Source: Patescibacteria group bacterium (GTDB lineage: Bacteria; Patescibacteriota; WWE3; UBA101185; UBA10185). Taken from it: a stretch of DNA of 20,569 nucleotides. A program made the translations under genes and the position numbers. Location: assembly GCA_018056275.1 (NCBI GenBank), contig JAGPFW010000010.1, forward strand, positions 1 through 20,569. Direction: 5' to 3'. The notes beneath the pieces are model-generated. The model worked only from the letters and a program-made list of their open reading frames with translations, had not been told where the DNA came from and made no database searches. Position 1 is the stretch's first letter, and every line of letters starts with the position of its first letter. Shown here one piece after another: positions 1-8,500 of the stretch.

Positions 1-5
1 CCCTA

Positions 6-1118
6 GTGTCTTACGAATTTGTTCGTTTATTTGTAGTTTTTATTTTCTCTTTAACTGTATCTTTAATCTTTTCTCCTTATTATGTTTCCATAATGGAGAA
101 GTGGAAGATTGTAACTGATCCCTCTAAGCATTCTCATCCTGGTATGATTCTAAAAAGTCCTTCTGCTAGAGGAGGGGGTTTATTTTTCGCTCTTCTCTTT
201 ATTCCTATCTCTATCCTGCTTGTCTCAATAACTCCCCAGATTTTAGGTGTATTAGCTATTTCCTTTATTTTGGCTTTGATTGGGTTTTTGGATGATATTC
301 AAAATACATTCCAGGATTCAAGAATCAAGTTTCTGGAAAATCCCCTAATAAGGCTGGGTTTGCTATTTTTGGTTGTAGGTTCCCTTTATTTTTTTAATAT
401 AAAAATTGACTTTTTTACTAATCCATTTAATGGGTTCTTTGACTTGTCTGATTTTACAATTGTTGTAGGACACACCTCTGTGCAACCCCTTTCCCTGTTT
501 TTCACCACCGTTTGGGTGGTATGGTTATTAAATCTTTTGTCGTGGTCTAATGGAGTTGATGGTCAGTATTCTGGAATCGTTGGGTTGGGTTTGCTAGTTT
601 TGACTTTATTAAGTTTGCGTTTTTCACCTTTAACCAAGGAATATATGGATTACGCTATTCTTTCCGTGGTAGCTTCTGGAGTAAGTCTGGGGCTTACAAG
701 GGTTACATGGCATCCATCAAAAATCATGTGGGGATTTGGAGCTATGTCTGTTGGTTTAGTGCTTTCTGCTTTATCTATTTTGGTACGGGCAAAAATTATT
801 GCGTCTATCCTAATACTATCGATTCCCTTTATTGATGCTTTAGTAACATTTTTTAGAAGACTTCTGTCGGGTAAACCCCCTTGGAAAGGAGATAAGAAGC
901 ATCTGCACCATTTGCTTATGGCTAAAGGTTTTACAGAACATCAAGTTGCTGCTTTTTATTGGTTAGTTACTGCTCTTTTTGGTGGATTGAGTTTATTGAC
1001 CATAGATTCACCATTAGCTCAGGGAATACTTATTGTGTTAGGTGTAATTTTCTTTGCTTTTATAGTAGTGAGTTTGAGATTATCAATAAAGAAGCAATTA
1101 CCACCAAACCCTGAGTAA
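6..1118 (+). CDS. GT4-type membrane polyprenyl-phosphate glycosyl-1-phosphate transferase (MraY/WecA superfamily), diverged; possibly 5' partial
   Basis: Family role: transfer of a sugar-1-phosphate from a UDP-sugar to polyprenyl phosphate at the inner membrane face, starting a cell-wall or surface glycan. The 370-residue product is almost entirely hydrophobic segments. Visible family marks are RGGG (55-58), the Asp pair in GFLDD (D96, D97), an altered N-x5-N-GVDG block (176-186), PFIDAL (D277) and a WecA-type HLHH (299-302). The usual catalytic GDxGS motif is replaced by WGFGAM (242-247), so activity cannot be assumed. The start used is GTG at base 6. The frame stays open to the window edge, so the true start could lie upstream and no ribosome site can be judged. 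The 3' end overlaps the convergent small membrane-protein gene by 59 bases. Superfamily is fairly sure; substrate is unknown. Confidence 0.8.
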   Translation: MSYEFVRLFVVFIFSLTVSLIFSPYYVSIMEKWKIVTDPSKHSHPGMILKSPSARGGGLFFALLFIPISILLVSITPQILGVLAISFILALIGFLDDIQNTFQDSRIKFLENPLIRLGLLFLVVGSLYFFNIKIDFFTNPFNGFFDLSDFTIVVGHTSVQPLSLFFTTVWVVWLLNLLSWSNGVDGQYSGIVGLGLLVLTLLSLRFSPLTKEYMDYAILSVVASGVSLGLTRVTWHPSKIMWGFGAMSVGLVLSALSILVRAKIIASILILSIPFIDALVTFFRRLLSGKPPWKGDKKHLHHLLMAKGFTEHQVAAFYWLVTALFGGLSLLTIDSPLAQGILIVLGVIFFAFIVVSLRLSIKKQLPPNPE

Positions 1119-1533
1119 GTATTCCCCATGGAAGGGGTGCCTGAAACTGCAACTTATTTTGTGTACCAGAGATTAGTTTTAGTAGTTTGGGTTCGGTGTG
1201 AAAGTAAATATGGGGACCCTCCAAAGCGTCTGGGAGGACCCCACCAACTCCGCAGATAAAAATGTTAAAAGCGACTGTTGGTTCTCCTCTAACCCAAAGC
1301 GCATAAAGAGTAACTGCAACGCCCGCTGCTACTCCCAGAGCCATGTCTGCCATAACCGCAAGCGGGCGCCACCCCACTCTTCGCTCTTCGTTTACAGTTC
1401 CCGAATAAAAATCCCAGTGTGGTACCAAATCCCCAACAAAGTGCATAACAATAGAGAGGGGAAATCCTATAATTGGGTTTGAAACGGTGGCTCCAATAGC
1501 AAGACCCGTCATTGTGTGTGGTGTTAATAGCAT
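1060..1533 (-). CDS. Small integral membrane protein with HxxxDxxPHxD motif, function unknown
   Basis: The product has 157 residues with about four hydrophobic segments (roughly 8-30, 57-80, 88-104 and 137-155). Near the N-terminus it carries HFVGDLVPHWDFY, giving H31, D35, H39 and D41. A second polar cluster, PDALEGPHIYFH, lies at 101-112 (D102, H108, H112). This His/Asp arrangement inside membrane segments recalls the loose class of predicted membrane-bound metal-dependent hydrolases (YdjM/DUF457-like), but I cannot confirm homology and no reaction should be assigned. ATG at 1533-1531 is chosen; no Shine-Dalgarno sequence precedes it. An AT-rich TAAAAT box lies 9 bases upstream on this strand. 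Its 3' end overlaps the convergent GT4 gene. Composition matches the neighbours, and the His/Asp motif supports a real gene over its opposite-strand alternative. Confidence 0.72.
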   Translation of the reverse strand: MLLTPHTMTGLAIGATVSNPIIGFPLSIVMHFVGDLVPHWDFYSGTVNEERRVGWRPLAVMADMALGVAAGVAVTLYALWVRGEPTVAFNIFICGVGGVLPDALEGPHIYFHTEPKLLKLISGTQNKLQFQAPLPWGILTQGLVVIASLLIISNSLL

Positions 1534-1568
1534 ATGGGGTCTATTTTATCACAAGGTTATGATATACA
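1534..1568. promoter_or_regulatory. 35-bp divergent promoter region between the small membrane-protein gene and lepB
   Basis: Only 35 bases separate two divergent ATG codons. The plus strand has TATGAT at 1558-1563, five bases before the lepB ATG. The minus strand has TAAAAT (complement of 1543-1548), nine bases before the other ATG. TATCA (1547-1551) and TGATA (1560-1564) form an inverted pair, so one protein could act on both genes. Neither side has a clear -35 box or Shine-Dalgarno sequence, so both transcripts would be nearly leaderless. Inferred from sequence only. Confidence 0.35.
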
Positions 1569-2138
1569 ATGTTTAATATGAAAAAAGAAAATAATAGGCC
1601 CATACTCTCATTTTTTCTTGAGTTGGGGGAGAGCTTGTTTAGTTCTTTAATAGTGCTTTTTTTAATTTACAAATTTGTTGCTATGCCGGAGGTAGTTCAT
1701 GGCGCAAGCATGTATCCAAATTTTGATACGGGTGAGAGAATTTTAATGGAAAAGGTCACCAAGTTTTTTAAACCATACGAAAGAGGAGAGGTGGTAATAT
1801 TAAATCCTCCAGGAAACGCAAACATAGATTATTTAAAGAGAATAGTGGCACTTCCGGGAGATATAGTTAAGATTCAGGATTGCAAAGTCTATATTAGTAG
1901 ATATGGTGAAAAGTTTGAACTTCAGGAAGATTATTTGCCCGATTCTGTTTGCACGGATTCTGGGTCTTTTTTTAGGGAAGGTCATTCCGTTAGATTGTTT
2001 GACGATGAATATTTAGTTTTTGGGGATAATAGGGGAAATTCTGTAGACTCTCGTTATTTTGGTGTTATAAAGGCATCAAATATACAAGGGCGAGTGATTT
2101 TTAGATTTTGGCCACTTAACCGTGTTGGGTTTTTATAA
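1569..2138 (+). CDS. lepB: Signal peptidase I (type I leader peptidase, Ser/Lys dyad)
   Basis: Cleaves N-terminal signal peptides from proteins exported by Sec or Tat, acting on the outer membrane-surface side. The 189-residue product has one N-terminal membrane anchor (about 20-38). The nucleophile motif GASMYPNF follows (Ser47), then the general-base motif DYLKRIVALPGD (Lys90), and the C-terminal box GDNRGNSVDSR (152-162). Its length fits the compact single-anchor form common outside Proteobacteria. ATG 1569 is used; ATG 1578 (Met4) is an alternative and neither has a clear Shine-Dalgarno sequence. A TATGAT box ends five bases before 1569, which fits a leaderless message. It lies upstream of rpoB in the same direction, with a 140-base gap that holds its own promoter, so it is probably a separate unit. 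I see no terminator after it. Confidence 0.95.
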   Translation: MFNMKKENNRPILSFFLELGESLFSSLIVLFLIYKFVAMPEVVHGASMYPNFDTGERILMEKVTKFFKPYERGEVVILNPPGNANIDYLKRIVALPGDIVKIQDCKVYISRYGEKFELQEDYLPDSVCTDSGSFFREGHSVRLFDDEYLVFGDNRGNSVDSRYFGVIKASNIQGRVIFRFWPLNRVGFL

Positions 2139-2157
2139 ATAATGTGATAACATCCTG

Positions 2158-2186
2158 TTGACAGGTAGGGTTCTTTGTGTTAATTT
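2158..2186 (+). promoter_or_regulatory. Candidate sigma-70-type promoter for rpoBC
   Basis: A perfect TTGACA (2158-2163) is followed after 17 bases by TAATTT (2181-2186), with TG two to three bases before the -10 box. This is the best -35/-10 pair I found in the window. Initiation near 2193 would give an rpoB leader of about 85 bases. Confidence 0.5.
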
Positions 2187-2207
2187 TCTCCCTGTTCGCA
2201 AAAAGCC

Positions 2208-2216
2208 GTTATCATA
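2208..2216 (+). promoter_or_regulatory. GTTATCATA motif in rpoB leader, identical to one upstream of tuf
   Basis: The nine bases recur exactly at 12280-12288 before tuf. Close relatives (complement form TRTGATAA) occur at 1544-1554 and 2143-2153. TATCAT inside it could be a second -10 box, or the whole could be a protein-binding site. The match is visible; its role is unknown. Confidence 0.35.
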
Positions 2217-2240
2217 AGATTTTGTTAGGTGCGTTTGTAT

Positions 2241-2266
2241 AAAACTAGTTTTAGGGTTTCTAAAAT
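2241..2266 (+). promoter_or_regulatory. Two mutually exclusive hairpins just before rpoB
   Basis: Bases 2241-2252 form the perfect palindrome AAAACTAGTTTT. Bases 2249-2254 (TTTTAG) can instead pair with 2260-2265 (CTAAAA) across a five-base loop, extended by a G-U pair. Both use the same T-run, so only one can form. The second ends 12 bases before the rpoB ATG. The stems are AT-rich and weak, so a regulatory role is speculative. Confidence 0.25.
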
Positions 2267-2278
2267 AGATATTTGTTA

Positions 2279-5200
2279 ATGCAAGAATATAGCTTTTCTA
2301 AAAGAAAAAATGTCCTGCCTTTACCTGATTTGTCTAAAGTCCAAATTGACTCTTACGATTGGCTTCTAAAAGAAGGGATTCAAGAGGTTTTGGAAGAATT
2401 GGGTACAATGGAGGATTTTTCGGGGAGAGGGTGGGTACTGGAGCTGTCAAAATCACGTCTGGATGTTCCCAACTTTTCACTTGAGGAGGCTCTTCGTTTA
2501 GGTCGTACTTATGAGGCCCCATGGTATTTGACCGCTACAATAAAGGATCCATTGAATAAGAAAGAAAAAAATCAAGAAGTTTATATGGGAGATATTCCTC
2601 TCATGACGGACAGAGGAACCTTTATTATAAATGGGGTGGAAAGAGTTATTGTAAGCCAACTCATTCGTTCAGAGGGCGTCCTTTTTACAGGAGAAACATC
2701 CCCAGTAACGGGGCAGCTCTTTGGTGGCGCAAAAATCCTTCCCCTACACGGTGTATGGCTAGAATTCTCTACATCAAAAAGAGGTTTGATAAGTGTGCGT
2801 ATAGATAGAAAAAGAAAAATTGCGATTACTACACTTTTAAGAGTTTTTGGGTTAGAAACTGATGAGGAAATACTTGATGCTTTTGCCGAAGCTGAAACCG
2901 ACCCCGAGATACATTATATTGCAAAGACGTTAGCCAAAGATCCCGCTAGTTCCTATGATGAGGCATGTTTGGAAATCTACAGAAAAGTTAGACCTGGAGA
3001 GCCCTTAGTTTTGGAAAATGCAAGGGAATTGGTTAAAGAAATGTTTTTTAATCCTAGCAGGTACAGCTTGGGTTCGGTTGGTCGCTTTAAATTGAATCAA
3101 GTCTTAGGTTTAAATATTCCCGATACTCCACAAGGTCGTTTGTTGCAACTGGAGGATTTAGTCAAGATTATTACTAGGGTTATTCAGCTCAACAATGGCA
3201 TTGGTGAAATTAGTGATATAGATAATCTTGCCAACCGAAGAGTGCGCAGGGTTGGCGAGTTGTTGCAAAGTCGTATACGTGTGGGCTTTTTAAGAATGGC
3301 ACGAAATGTTAGGAGCAGAATGACTCTAATGCCTAGGGATGAATTACCAACCCCCGCCAAATTGATATCACCTAGAGCAGTCACGGCAAATATACAAAGC
3401 TTTTTTGCCACAGGAAGGCTCTCCCAGTTTCAAGACCAACAAAATCCCCTAACTTCGTTGGCGCATATTAGGAGACTTTCCGTTATGGGGCCAGGAGGTT
3501 TAACTAAGGAAAGGGCTAGTATGGCAGTTAGAGATGTGCATTACTCTTCCTTTGGACGTATTTGCCCCGTTAGAACACCAGAGGGGCCTAATGTGGGTTT
3601 AATAAATTATATGGCCATGTATTCTAGGGTAAATGAGTATGGGTTTTTGGAAACACCTTATTACAGGATTATTAAAGATGATAAGGGTTATAAGGTTACG
3701 GATGTGGTGGAGTACCTGGCGGCTTACGATGAGGAAGAAAAAGGGATTACTGATGCTTCAATAAAAACGGATGAGCAAGGATATATTTTGGAGGATCAAG
3801 TTCCCATTAGGAGACACGGGGATTTTTATTTGGGCAATGTTTCAGAAGCTGATTATGTTGAAGTAGTTCCACAACAGATTGTGGGTATTTCGGCTGGTCT
3901 TATTCCCTTTCTCTCTAACGATGACATTACAAGGGCGTTGGTTGCCGCACAACAACTTTCTCAGGCAGTTCCTTTAATACGCCCTGAGGCACCTTTAGTG
4001 GGAACTGGTATAGAAAAGGCGGTGGGGGAAAATTCAGGTGCTGTAGTTAGGGCTTCTGGAAAAGGAGTTGTAGTGTCAGCGGATGCCAATGAAGTGGTTA
4101 TAAAATACGATGGCGCTAAGAAGAATACCGTTTATAAACCCGCTAAGTTTGTTAAGTCCAATGTTTCTACAAATTACAATCAAAATGTTTTGGTTGACCC
4201 AGGACAGTCTGTTAATAAGAATACAATCTTATTTGAAGGCCCCGCATCTCACGATGGTTATACTTCTTTAGGCGCCAATGTAAAGGTGGCCTATATGATT
4301 TGGGAAGGTTATGAATACGAGGATGGCATAGTCATTTCTGACAGATTGGTTGAGCAGGATATATTAACCTCAATACATATAAATAATTACGAAACTTCTG
4401 TTGTAGAAACAAAGTTGGGTGATGAAGAAATAACTAAAGATATTCCAAATGTCTCAGAACATGCCCTTAGAAACCTTGATGAAAATGGAATTGTGGCTAT
4501 AGGATCCAATGTTCATTCGGGAGATATTTTAATTGGCAAGGTAGCCCCCAAAGGAGAGGTTGATCTTTCTTCCGAAGAGCGGTTATTAAGGGCAATCTTT
4601 GGTGAAAAGGCGAAGGAAGTAAGAGACACTTCCTTGAGGATGCCCCATGGTACTCACGGAGTTGTTATAGGAATAAAGAGGGTGAGTAGAGAAGAAAATG
4701 ACCAATTACCAGTTGGAGTTTTGGAAAATATAACTGTTTATGTGGCAGAAAGAAGAAAAATTAGTGTTGGTGATAAATTGGCGGGTAGGCACGGAAATAA
4801 AGGAGTTATTTCAGCTGTTGTACCTGAGGTTGATATGCCCCATTTGGAAGATGGTACCCCAATTGATATTGTTTTTTCTTCAGAGGCTGTATTAAAGAGA
4901 ATGAATATGGGGCAGATACTTGAGGCTCCTCTTGGTTTGGCTGGAAGAAAACTTGGGAGACGTTACATAATACCTCCTTTGGAAGCTGTATCTGAAAAGG
5001 ATATTGCTGGGCAACTTGAAGAGGCGGGGCTTCCTGTATCTGGGAAGTTTAGGTTAATAGATGGTAGAACTGGAGAGTATTTTGATCAGGAGGTGGTTGT
5101 TGGGGAAAATTATATCCTGAAATTAGTTCACATGAGTGAGGAAAAGATACATGCCAGGTCTACAGGTCCGTATTCATTAGTTACTCAACAGCCTTTGGGT

Positions 5201-5584
5201 GGTAAGGCGCAGTTTGGAGGTCAGCGGTTTGGTGAAATGGAGGTTTGGGCGCTAGAAGCTTACGGTGCTGCTCACATTCTTAAAGAAATGCTTACCATTA
5301 AGTCCGATGATTTGGTGGGGAGAACTAAGGCATATAGCGCTATGATTCAGGGTACACCCATAGTGGAAAGCACTATTCCCGAAACATTTAAGCTCATGGT
5401 TAGGCAATTAAATGGTCTGGGACTTTGTATTAGCCCTGTTTTAGCTCGAGGAGAAACTGAACAGTCGTCAGCGGACTCTGACGATGATATGCCCAATTCC
5501 CGTCTTGAAAATTTAGATGGTGACGTAGAAGATAAAATTTCTAGAGAATTAAATTTAAAAAAGGAAGAGGAGGACTATAAATGA
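2279..5584 (+). CDS. rpoB: DNA-directed RNA polymerase subunit beta
   Basis: The beta subunit forms half of the catalytic cleft of RNA polymerase with beta-prime. The 1101-residue product carries RIDRKRK in the lobe, the rifampicin-pocket segment LSQFQDQQNPL through HIRRLS (381-401), GRICPVRTPEG (426-436), and the catalytic-region GDKLAGRHGNKG (831-842). It is shorter than the E. coli protein (1342) because it lacks the large lineage insertions. It ends in an acidic, low-complexity tail of about 45 residues. ATG 2279 is chosen because it gives the usual short N-terminus; an in-frame TTG at 2273 adds two residues only. No Shine-Dalgarno sequence is visible. TGA overlaps the rpoC ATG (ATGA), implying translational coupling. 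Two near-invariant positions differ: RSPG is RSEG (E132), and the Glu before TPEG is Arg432. Confidence 0.99.
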   Translation: MQEYSFSKRKNVLPLPDLSKVQIDSYDWLLKEGIQEVLEELGTMEDFSGRGWVLELSKSRLDVPNFSLEEALRLGRTYEAPWYLTATIKDPLNKKEKNQEVYMGDIPLMTDRGTFIINGVERVIVSQLIRSEGVLFTGETSPVTGQLFGGAKILPLHGVWLEFSTSKRGLISVRIDRKRKIAITTLLRVFGLETDEEILDAFAEAETDPEIHYIAKTLAKDPASSYDEACLEIYRKVRPGEPLVLENARELVKEMFFNPSRYSLGSVGRFKLNQVLGLNIPDTPQGRLLQLEDLVKIITRVIQLNNGIGEISDIDNLANRRVRRVGELLQSRIRVGFLRMARNVRSRMTLMPRDELPTPAKLISPRAVTANIQSFFATGRLSQFQDQQNPLTSLAHIRRLSVMGPGGLTKERASMAVRDVHYSSFGRICPVRTPEGPNVGLINYMAMYSRVNEYGFLETPYYRIIKDDKGYKVTDVVEYLAAYDEEEKGITDASIKTDEQGYILEDQVPIRRHGDFYLGNVSEADYVEVVPQQIVGISAGLIPFLSNDDITRALVAAQQLSQAVPLIRPEAPLVGTGIEKAVGENSGAVVRASGKGVVVSADANEVVIKYDGAKKNTVYKPAKFVKSNVSTNYNQNVLVDPGQSVNKNTILFEGPASHDGYTSLGANVKVAYMIWEGYEYEDGIVISDRLVEQDILTSIHINNYETSVVETKLGDEEITKDIPNVSEHALRNLDENGIVAIGSNVHSGDILIGKVAPKGEVDLSSEERLLRAIFGEKAKEVRDTSLRMPHGTHGVVIGIKRVSREENDQLPVGVLENITVYVAERRKISVGDKLAGRHGNKGVISAVVPEVDMPHLEDGTPIDIVFSSEAVLKRMNMGQILEAPLGLAGRKLGRRYIIPPLEAVSEKDIAGQLEEAGLPVSGKFRLIDGRTGEYFDQEVVVGENYILKLVHMSEEKIHARSTGPYSLVTQQPLGGKAQFGGQRFGEMEVWALEAYGAAHILKEMLTIKSDDLVGRTKAYSAMIQGTPIVESTIPETFKLMVRQLNGLGLCISPVLARGETEQSSADSDDDMPNSRLENLDGDVEDKISRELNLKKEEEDYK

Positions 5585-8500
5585 AATATTTAAATCAACT
5601 AAGAGAATTTGATGCTTTAAGGATACATTTAGCATCTACACAAGAGATATTGGATTGGTCCTTTGGCGAAGTGGTGAAACCCGAGACCATAAACTACAGA
5701 ACTTTTAGAGCCGTCAGAGGTGGTTTATTTGATGAGAAGATTTTTGGCCCAACCAAAAATTTTGAATGTTACTGCGGAAAATATAAAGGTATTAGATACA
5801 AAGGTGTTATTTGTGATAAATGTGGCGTAGAAGTGGCACATTCCCGAGTTAGAAGAGAAAGAATGGGCCATATTATGCTTTCTTCTCCTGTGGTTCATGT
5901 TTGGTTTTTTAGAGGCATTCCTTCAAAGTTGGCTATTTTAATCGATGTATCCCCTAGGAAAGTTGCCTCTGTGATATATTTTTCTTCTTTCATAGCTTTA
6001 GATGTAAACAAACAAGAAAGAGTAAAGGCTTTAGCTATGGTAGACAAGGATTTGGAAATGGCGGAGCTTCAATACGAGGAAACCCTTTCCAAGAAGATTA
6101 GAGAAGCAGAGAATGAATTTGCAGAATTGGCAAAATCCTTTTCAAATGATGAACTTAAATTAAAAGAAAATGGTTATAAACTTCAGCAAAAAATTCAAAT
6201 AATAAAAAATAAGCTTTCTCAATCTTGGGAGGAGCAATCTCAATTTTATAAGTTAGTTAGAAAAAAGATTGAAGATATAGAGGTGTTTTCGGTAATTTCT
6301 GACAATGAGTATATTCAAATGCAAAAATACCTTGATGTTTTTGCCGATATGCAGATAGGTGCAAGCGCTATTAAAAAGATTTTAGATGCGATGAATTTGG
6401 ATGAGTTATCTAAGGAATTAAGGGATGAGCTTGAAAAGTCAAAGGGTCAGAAAGCTGTAAAAATAATGAGAAGATTAAATGTGGTTGAACAATTTAGGAA
6501 AGCGGGAATCCGCCCTTCAAATATGGTTTTAGAAGCCCTTCCTGTTATTCCGTCGGATTTAAGACCTTTGGTTCAGTTAGATGGTGGAAGGTTTGCTTCA
6601 TCTGATTTAAACGATCTTTATAGAGCAATTATCAACAGAAACAATCGCCTTAGAAAACTTTTAGAAATAGGTGCTCCTGAGGTTATTTTGAGGAATGAGC
6701 AAAGGATGCTACAGGAATCTGTAGATGCACTACTTGATGATTCCAAACAAAGAAACCAAACTAGAAGTCGTAGAGGTGTAAAAGAGCTTCGTTCTTTGGC
6801 TGATATGGTTAAGGGGAAACAAGGTACATTTAGGCTTAATCTGTTGGGAAAGCGAGTGGACTTTTCTGGGCGTGGCGTTATTGTTAACGGTCCCACTCTA
6901 AAACTTGATGAATGTGGTATTCCTAAACACATGGCTTTAGAGCTCTTTAAGCCTTTTGTTATAAAAGGAGTAATGGATAGAGGTCTGGCTCCAAATATAA
7001 AGAGTGCTCGTAGAGTTGTTGGAGAAGAAGGTCCAGAGATATGGGAAATATTAGAGCAAGTGGTGGAGGGATACCCAGTTTTATTAAACCGTGCGCCTAC
7101 ACTTTGGAGATTGGGTATTCAGGCTTTTTATCCAAAGTTAGTGGAAGGTGATGCAATTAAGTTGCACCTATGCGTGACTTCTGGTTTTAACGCAGATTTT
7201 GATGGTGATCAGATGGCGGTTCATATTCCTTTATCTGAGGCGGCCCAAAAAGAAGCTAAGGAAGTAATGCTATCTACTAAGAATTTACTTAATCCTTCCA
7301 ATGGGGCTCCGCTTTCTATCCCAAATAAGATAATGCTTTTTGGTACTTACTACATGACTTCTATAGACGCAGATCTAGCCCCTGTAGAGAAGGTTTTTGG
7401 AACAAAAGAAGAAGTTTTATATGCACATTCTGTTTTAAAGACTGTAGGGTTACGTCAGAGCATAAGATTGTTTTTGAATGGAGAAATTATAGAAACCACT
7501 CCAGGAAGGATTCTTTTTAATGAAGTTATTCCCGCAAGTTTTGGCTTTATAAACAAAGACATGACTAAGAAAGATGTTAACGCCCTTTTGGCAAAAGCCT
7601 TTGAAACTGAGAGCTCCGAAGTAGTTGTTCGGCTGATTGATGATATAAAAGATCTTGGTTTGAAATATGGAACTGTGTCTGGACACTCTGTTTCTCTAAC
7701 AGATATTGAGGTCCCTGCCGAACGGGAGAAAATTATTGCTGAAGGAAAGGAATCCGTAGCGAAAATAGATAGGAATTATAAGAGAGGCCTTATTACCAAA
7801 AAAGAGGCTCAGAGGCTTATAGAGGATATTTGGATTGATATTACTGCACGCATAGATGAGGCCGTCTGGAAGGGTTTAGGTCCTTCCAACCCAGTAAAAG
7901 TTTTAGTTAATTCTGGTTCTACAAGAGCCTCTAGGGATCAGGTTAAACAAATCGCCGGTATGCGTGGTTTAATGACTGATCCTACAGGAAAGTTGGTTCC
8001 GATGCCTATTTTGGGTAATTACAAAAACGGGTTATCTGGCTTGGAATATTTTGTAGGGGCAAGAGGGGCTAGGAAGGGATTGGTGGATAAGGGTTTAAAA
8101 ACTGCAGATGCAGGATATTTGACAAGAAGGTTAGTAGATGTTTCCCAGGATCTCATTATTAGGGAAGATGATTGCGGCACAAAGGAAGGTTTACCCGTTA
8201 AGGTTGGTGAGGGCACTGTTCTCCAAACCTTTGTAGAGAGGTTTGCGGGTAGGTTTTTGGCATCTCCGGTGAAGTTAGATAAGGGAAAAGAATTACCTGC
8301 GGGAACTTTGCTTACAACTGAAAATCTTAAGGAAATTGAGCAATCCAAAGTGGAGGAGATAATCATAAGATCTCCTGTGGCATGTAAGACTAGGAGAGGT
8401 TTATGTGCCAAATGCTATGGTAACGACATTATGACTAGAGATATAGTTAAAATTGGTGTTACTGTAGGTGTCCAGGCCGCGCAGTCAATTGGTGAGCCTG

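Noticed and set aside
1123..1137. CCCC/GGGG short stem after the GT4 stop as a terminator
   Set aside because: Only four pairs, no T-run on either strand, and it lies inside the coding region of the convergent gene.
1198..1482. 94-codon plus-strand frame opposite the small membrane-protein gene
   Set aside because: Its product is low in hydrophobic order and rich in Ser, Asn and Cys. The minus-strand product has coherent membrane segments and a His/Asp motif, so the minus strand is the real gene.
5582..5584. Alternative genetic code with TGA read as Gly, as in some CPR lineages
   Set aside because: TGA ends rpoB exactly at the rpoC start, and no conserved gene has an internal TGA.
8019..8411. 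130-codon open frame on the minus strand inside rpoC
   Set aside because: Fully antisense to a conserved part of rpoC (bridge helix to second zinc site), with Ser/Pro/Leu-rich composition typical of a shadow frame.
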